In this document: in pieces, positions 59,641 to 64,000 of the stretch
How the letters are laid out: each line of letters opens with the position of its first letter
How positions within the stretch are numbered: position 1 is the stretch's first letter
DNA from: Delphinapterus leucas
Taxonomy: Eukaryota; Chordata; Mammalia; Artiodactyla; Monodontidae
DNA: 64,000 nucleotides
Assembly: GCF_002288925.2 (NCBI RefSeq)
Contig: NW_022098000.1
Location: 20,991,142-21,055,141, forward strand
Direction of reading: 5' to 3'
Translations under genes and position numbers: made by a program
Notes under the pieces: model-generated
What the model saw: only the letters and a program-made list of their open reading frames with translations
The model's database searches: none
Told to the model about the DNA's origin: nothing

Positions 59641-59903
59641 TTTTAGATGTTTCAGCCTCCTTCCATTAGGAAAAAAGAAAACCAGGCACATCTCCTTTTC
59701 GTAAAAATTCTTTAATTTCCTGAACTCACTGGGCTAAGGGATCCTGAGTTTTCACACCTTCCAAAGTACATCACTCAGTTCCCAGTGCAGGGGAAAGCAC
59801 CTCTCCCTGCAGCCCCTTCTCTGGTCTCACCAGGAACAAACTCTGAATATCCAGGGAGTAGACTCGCTGAATAAATAATACCAGTCAGGTCAAAGCCACT
59901 CAC

Positions 59904-59971
59904 CCAGAACGGACCCACAGCAAGGCTGGATGCTGAAGACTTCTGTGATGTACTGGATGTGAAGATCCACC
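59904..59971 (-). CDS. PKHD1: PKHD1 exon 31 (fibrocystin, 68 nt)
   Basis: Runs from 59971 to 59904 after acceptor cattttctatag and ends GTTCTGG before donor gtgagt. It completes a glycine codon (GG + G) and leaves one base of the next glycine. The product [20 protein letters not shown] is an IPT/TIG start (proline after an I/V-rich strand, then CCGS), and the GGTIL that follows is split between exons 31 and 32. It is nearly the same as human in length and sequence, as I remember it (c.3561-3628). Confidence 0.96.
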
Positions 59972-60680
59972 CTATAGAAAATGGGGAGGTGGTCATGAAA
60001 TAACTGAGAGTCAGAAAAAAAAGAGAAAAGAAGGCACGAGACAGCCGAGATGTATGTATTGAGGGGAGAAGAAGAAAGAAAGGGGGCTGTGATGGAGAGC
60101 ACAGGTGAGGGGCACAGTCCACCAGAGAAGGAAGGAAACGTGAAGAAGAGAAGCTATGTGGGATATTTTCCTGCTCCAATATCAAGTGGGCACATCAGCC
60201 TCATAGAGTTTAGCTACTTTCTGGAATGAAGCAAGGGAACTTCTGGAGAAATACTGAGCAGGGGGACTTCAGGGTAAAGAGGACTGAGCACGGCTTGTGC
60301 AGTAATTGAAGCCATTTATTCAAAGCCCAAGACACTGTTATCATTAAAGGTCTTAGTGAAATCACAGTCTCTTATTAAGCGCAGACTCTTCCTCCTCACA
60401 TAGAGATGCCCATCCCATCTCATCCCAACCCAACTGAGAGACATGACATCTTAGTTCCAGAAAGTTCTCCTTTCCCCAACTAGTAAGCCAAAAACTGGTC
60501 TTGAGAGTGAACTGTCCTGTAGGGTCTCCAAGATTTGTTCAAATTTTAGGGTTCTCATATGTTTATCCCTTAGCTTCAGAAGAAAAAGAAAAAATAAAGA
60601 CCTAACTCAAAACTAGAATTCCTCAACTGAATCGCTAGACCATCAACAGACTTAAAATGAATGGCAAGGGTCCACCTCAC
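59972..60680 (-). other. PKHD1: Intron 30 of PKHD1 (0.7 kb)
   Basis: Donor gtgagg after exon 30, acceptor tctatag before exon 31. Unique sequence with a short purine-rich patch near 60010-60085. The 136-codon minus-strand frame at 59775-60185 overlaps exon 31 but is in another frame and reads through the intron. Confidence 0.95.
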
Positions 60681-60876
60681 CCTTGTGCGTGAATGTGGGC
60701 CCCATTGATGGAGACTGAGATTCCGTGGAGCCCAGCAGGCAGCGGGGGCAGCACCACCTCCAGGCCCTGAGCTGCCTGCGCTCGGACCCGAGCTCTGGTG
60801 TCCCCAATGTGGACTTGGGCATCGAAATCGGTGTGGTTCATTGGCAGCACCATTCCAATGGAAAGGGTCTCACCTC
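60681..60876 (-). CDS. PKHD1: PKHD1 exon 30 (fibrocystin, 196 nt)
   Basis: Runs from 60876 to 60681 after acceptor ttcaacacag and ends GCACAAGG before donor gtgagg. It completes a glycine codon (G + GA) and leaves two bases of another. The product [20 protein letters not shown] continues to [20 protein letters not shown] and ends HIHAQG. This is one IPT/TIG unit: an opening GGE(T)L strand, a sequon (NHT), and the closing [15 protein letters not shown] turn typical of the family. Length and phase equal human exon 30 (c.3365-3560). Confidence 0.96.
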
Positions 60877-61013
60877 CTGTGTTGAAAAGAATCCATTAGC
60901 CCCTGTGAAGTGGATTTGTGGTCTCAACCGTTTATTCAATTCTAAGATTAGCTTTTGAGATTAAACACGTGGTTAGCCCTGTGCATAATACTCTGATTAA
61001 GAGTTTTAATGCC

Positions 61014-61153
61014 GGGAATTCCCTGGCGGTCCAGTGGTTAGGACTTGGCGCTTTCACTGCTGGAACCAGGTTTGATCGGTGGTCAGGGAACTAAGATCCT
61101 GCAAGCTGTGCAGCGTGGCCAAAACAAATAAAATAAAAATAATTTGAAAAAGC
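61014..61153 (+). mobile_element. CHR-type SINE, short form
   Basis: Head gggaattccctggcggtcca, inner ggtttgatcggtggtcaggg, end 'gcagcgtggcc' plus an A-rich tail. It is flanked by ttttaatgcc at 61004-61013 and 61154-61163 (10-bp target duplication). It lies 138 bp upstream of the exon 30 acceptor on the gene strand, inserted antisense. Confidence 0.93.
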
Positions 61154-61424
61154 TTTTAATGCCAACCTAATTTTTATCATGAAACTTACAACTCATTTAA
61201 TAGAGCTACAGCCTATAACTTCAAGGGCGTAGAAAGAAAAATTGTCAGGACAATTGTACACAAGAGGCATTAATTCATCTCCATACAAAGGTAAATCAAG
61301 TAGCTATGATGGTCTTCATAACCAGAAAATAACACCCCATGTCCTTTTTGTAGCCTCTACTTTTCTGAAGATAAAAGTCTAAAGCTCTGTCTTGATTATG
61401 CACCGAGCCCCGTAGCAATGCTAT

Positions 61425-61625
61425 ATATGAGCGCAGTCATTCGCAGTTACAGAGCCCTTTCACCCACATTATCCCATTTGACCCTCACACTGTCCTGATA
61501 ACATATGCAGGGCAGTTAGCAGGATTGGCATTTTGCTTTTGAGGAAACTAAGGCTCAGTAGCCCAGGTCTCAGAGCTGATTAATGGAAATGTGAGGGCCT
61601 GAGTCCAGTCTTGTATCTCAATGCC
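61425..61625 (-). repeat. MIR SINE, antisense
   Basis: 'acattatcccatttgaccct', 'tttgaggaaactaaggctca' and 'ggcctgagtccagtcttgta' follow the reverse complement of MIR. Confidence 0.65.
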
Positions 61626-61974
61626 TTTTTAGTTTATTAGCAACTCTACTAAAATGCCATGTATACTACGGACACTTCATTTTATCTCATATATGTATTG
61701 AGTATCAAGAGGAACAGATATGGCTATCAGATGTTAAATGAAGTTTTGCAGGGTATGTAAAGCAGATAGGCTCTAAAAGGTTATAGGAAATCTGCTTATT
61801 GGGGCTATATTTAAAACAATTAGGTGTGTAAGAATTTGAATTTGGCACTGGCGGACTTTTCAGCTAATGGATCCCAGCCTGCTGTGAAGAAGGAAACCAC
61901 ATGGGGCCAATGCAGAGAGGCCATCTTTGGCCCATTTATACAACACCCAGTATCTGGCAGAATGATGGTGCTCA

Positions 61975-62165
61975 CTTCAATAAAGCATTTATTGAGTGCT
62001 ACTCTGTGTTAGTTCCTGGGCTAGGTACTTTTACCTATTGATACTTTATCTCCATTTTTCCCAATAACGTTGAAAGACTTATTCCCACCTAACAGCTGGA
62101 GAAGCTAAAGATAAAGGAAGTTAAGTATTGTGCCCAAGGAGTGGTTGAGTTGGAATTCATTCAGA
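61975..62165 (-). repeat. MIR-like SINE, antisense
   Basis: 'catttattgagtgctactct', 'ttcctgggctaggtactttt' and 'taagtattgtgcccaaggag' follow the reverse complement of MIR. Confidence 0.6.
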
Positions 62166-63139
62166 TCGGGCGCTGACAGCAAAAATCACACTAATGGTCT
62201 CCCACATCAAATCCTTCCTCCTCCTTCCCTGCCCCTCCTCTTTTCTCTTGGATTTCATCTTGGCTCTATTGTCCTCATCAGCATCAGCATCTCCTGGATG
62301 GAGATACGTAGCCCTCCAACTTCCAAAAGAAACCTTCCCAACAGGGCACCACTCACTGTGGGTTTTATAACAAGTTCTTCTTTATTCTGCCTGTAGAAAG
62401 ATCTCATTGCAAGTGTAAATCCTGCAAATAATGCATCATGTTGTATATATCAATAACATGATCTCCTTGGGCTGTTGGTCAATTGTCAAGCTAATCTGAG
62501 ATGCCTTTGAGGCACTGATGCAATGTATTTATTCTTTTCATTATAGGTGGGAAATTTTATTAGGAGCCAAAATCACTGAAATCTGAATAGAACACGGAGC
62601 TCCCTCCTCCCTTTTCTACTTCGTTGGGAAGAATCTATACCACTAAGGAATTTTACACACTTTGGTCGCCTCAGGCAGCAAGTTCTTCTTCTGCACTATC
62701 TGAGCTGAATAATATTGAGAAGCTGAAGGACACCTCCCTTTATGTACTCTTGAGCAATGGAAAATGAAAACAGTACCAGAAAAATTGAGTCCAGGCTGTT
62801 TCTTTAGGAAATTTGATGGTCTTGTATAATAAACCCTTAGACATGTCTGCCATAAACTCTGTCAACTGGCACCCAATTAACCAGAACACAGTGCTACCTG
62901 CTACTTTTCCAAATCTATATGTTATGACATGATAATAAATTGTCATAATTCCATCCAGTCATATCATCTGAATCATCAAAGAAAGATTAAATCATTTCAC
63001 GTAGTTGGATGCTAAATAATACACTCTTTATATATATGTCTCTCAAGGAACAAGTTAATCAGAATACTATTTTCTAATCATATCAAATAACTGCTATAAA
63101 AGGACCTGCTGCCCCAAATGCTATTTTACAATAAACTGT

Positions 63140-63390
63140 AAGTGGCTGTGTGCTTGGAATCTGCAACCAGACTGCCTGAGTTCAAATCCCCACTCTGGTA
63201 CTTACTACCAGGTTGTTACTACCAAGTAACATCTTAGACAAGTAACTTATTCTCTCTGTTCTTTAGTTTCCTAATCTGTAAACTGAGGCTAATAATTCTA
63301 TAAATTAATGACAAAGATTAATGTCTACTATATGTCTGTGCTATTACTATTGGCACATAGTAGGTACACAATACATATTTATTGAATTTT
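63140..63390 (+). repeat. MIR SINE, near full length
   Basis: 'ggaatctgcaaccagactgc', 'ctgagttcaaatccccactc', 'tagtttcctaatctgtaaac' and 'ggcacatagtaggtacacaa' follow MIR from head to tail. It ends about 245 bp from exon 29. Confidence 0.75.
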
Positions 63391-63634
63391 TAACTTCAAA
63401 TTCCCATGTCATTTTCGGGATAGAAATGGTCCCAATTTTACAGAGAGAAAAATAGGTATAAGGAGATTTATTCAATGATGGCTAAGAGGAGAAAATCAGT
63501 CTCCAGGTTTTCAGAAAAATAACTCCCATCCAAAATATAATACTATCTTCAATAAAATTAATAGGCCATTGTTTTGCCTTTTTATACAATCAGTGCTCTA
63601 AGCTGAAAAGATCCTGCAGGATCAGGTATTTTAC

Positions 63635-63770
63635 CTGCTATGCTGCTTCTGTTTCTGCTGAGAGACACAATTACTGGATTTAAAGAGGAGACGTAAGTAA
63701 ATGCCTTGGGAAGAACCACAGAATGGTCCCCTCTGATCACAGTCACATTCACTGTAGGTCCATCTTCCCC
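63635..63770 (-). CDS. PKHD1: PKHD1 exon 29 (fibrocystin, 136 nt)
   Basis: Runs from 63770 to 63635 after acceptor taatttttcag and ends AGCATAGCAG before donor gtaaaa. It begins in phase 0 with [14 protein letters not shown] and ends [16 protein letters not shown], the last glycine shared with exon 30. It holds the end of one IPT repeat and the linker strand opening the next, with sequons NVT and NRS. Length and phase equal human exon 29 (c.3229-3364). The acceptor's pyrimidine tract is short and T-rich, and a SINE begins only 32 bp upstream. Confidence 0.94.
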
Positions 63771-64000
63771 CTGAAAAATTAATTTTTAAAATCAAAACTC
63801 TGGGGACTCCCCTGGTGGCCCAGTGGTAAAGAATCCACCTTCCAATGCAGGGGACGCAGGTTCGATCCCTGGTCGGAGAACTAAGATCCCACATGCCGTG
63901 GCACAACTAAGCCCACGCGCCACAACTATTGAGCTCCTGCATCTCAACGAGAGAGCCCATGTGCTGCAAACTACAGAGCCCACTCACCCTGGAGCCCTTG
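63771..64000 (-). other. PKHD1: Intron 28 of PKHD1 (3' end only)
   Basis: The last 230 bp of intron 28. Nearly all of it is a CHR-type SINE; only the acceptor region 63771-63801 is intron proper. Confidence 0.93.
63802..64000 (+). mobile_element. CHR-type SINE, cut by the window edge
   Basis: Head ggggactcccctggtggccc, inner ggttcgatccctggtcggag, then 'gcacaactaagcccacgcgc'. It matches the long form seen at 21.3 kb (the arrangement after 'actattgagctcctgcat' is similar). Its 3' end lies beyond the window. It is antisense to PKHD1. Confidence 0.92.

Larger units (their letters stand above)
58241..59903 (-). other. PKHD1: Intron 31 of PKHD1 (1.7 kb)
   Basis: Donor gtgagt after exon 31, acceptor cgctttag before exon 32. 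It contains an AT-rich three-unit tandem repeat (58537-58895), a sense L1 end and an antisense L1 end. Confidence 0.95.
60877..63634 (-). other. PKHD1: Intron 29 of PKHD1 (2.8 kb)
   Basis: Donor gtaaaa after exon 29, acceptor caacacag before exon 30. It holds one CHR SINE, three MIR/L2-like elements and unique AT-rich sequence (62170-63130) without recognisable features. Confidence 0.95.
1..64000 (-). other. PKHD1: PKHD1 gene body, middle portion (exons 29-35 with introns)
   Basis: Seven exons on the minus strand join in frame into one continuous stretch of fibrocystin. Exon order, lengths and phases agree with human PKHD1 exons 29-35 as I remember them. The product is a very large single-pass membrane protein of primary cilia and apical membrane in kidney and bile-duct epithelium; its ectodomain carries IPT/TIG, G8 and parallel beta-helix repeats. 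Neither promoter nor gene ends lie in the window: the gene enters from the right edge (intron 28) and leaves at the left edge (intron 35). Exon numbers depend on the human comparison, while exon boundaries are read directly from the sequence. Confidence 0.93.

Noticed and set aside
59775..60185. 136-codon minus-strand frame overlapping exon 31
   Set aside because: Only 68 nt overlap a true exon and in a different frame from the fibrocystin product; the rest is intron on both sides of clear splice sites.

Overview
The window is 64 kb of mammalian nuclear DNA, most likely from a cetacean. The evidence for that is a set of tRNA-derived SINEs of the CHR-1/CHR-2 type (head motif cttccctggtgg, inner B-box-like motif gttcgatccc), together with young L1 elements whose 3' ends are of the cetartiodactyl type. 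The only protein-coding gene I can support lies on the minus strand. It is the middle part of PKHD1, which encodes fibrocystin/polyductin, the large ciliary receptor-like membrane protein mutated in human autosomal recessive polycystic kidney disease.

Seven coding exons can be placed to the base from reading frame, splice signals and phase. In transcription order they are 63770-63635, 60876-60681, 59971-59904, 58240-56648, 54555-54412, 48393-48174 and 38449-38299. Their lengths (136, 196, 68, 1593, 144, 220, 151 nt) and phases match human exons 29-35 as I remember them (about c.3229 to c.5751). The one exception is the big exon 32, which is about 15 nt shorter here. All seven are open and join in frame, so this part of the gene looks functional. 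It encodes extracellular IPT/TIG-like repeats rich in N-glycosylation sequons and stops just before the G8 region expected in the next exon. No exon 36 was found, so bases 1-38298 are read as one very long intron 35.

Everything else is intronic. Intron 35 (1-38298) holds old L2, MIR, hAT and MaLR-like fragments, an older L1 (8325-9427), a younger L1 (33530-34263), several CHR-type SINEs, microsatellites and two long polypurine tracts. One tract contains a G-quadruplex motif. There is also a unique segment with a palindromic POU octamer. Intron 34 (38450-48173) holds a nested stack, L2 interrupted by L1 interrupted by a younger L1 with a short 3' transduction. It also holds a larger truncated L1 with broken ORF2 and a 100-N assembly gap at 47095-47194. 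Intron 33 (48394-54411) holds two more 5'-truncated L1 insertions. Introns 32-28 are shorter and carry SINEs, L1 3' ends and an AT-rich tandem repeat.

I found no new biological system, RNA gene, CRISPR array or second gene. Open frames away from the PKHD1 exons and the L1 ORF2 remnants look like chance. Repeat family names come from recognition by eye, not from a database search, and boundaries of the old repeats are approximate.
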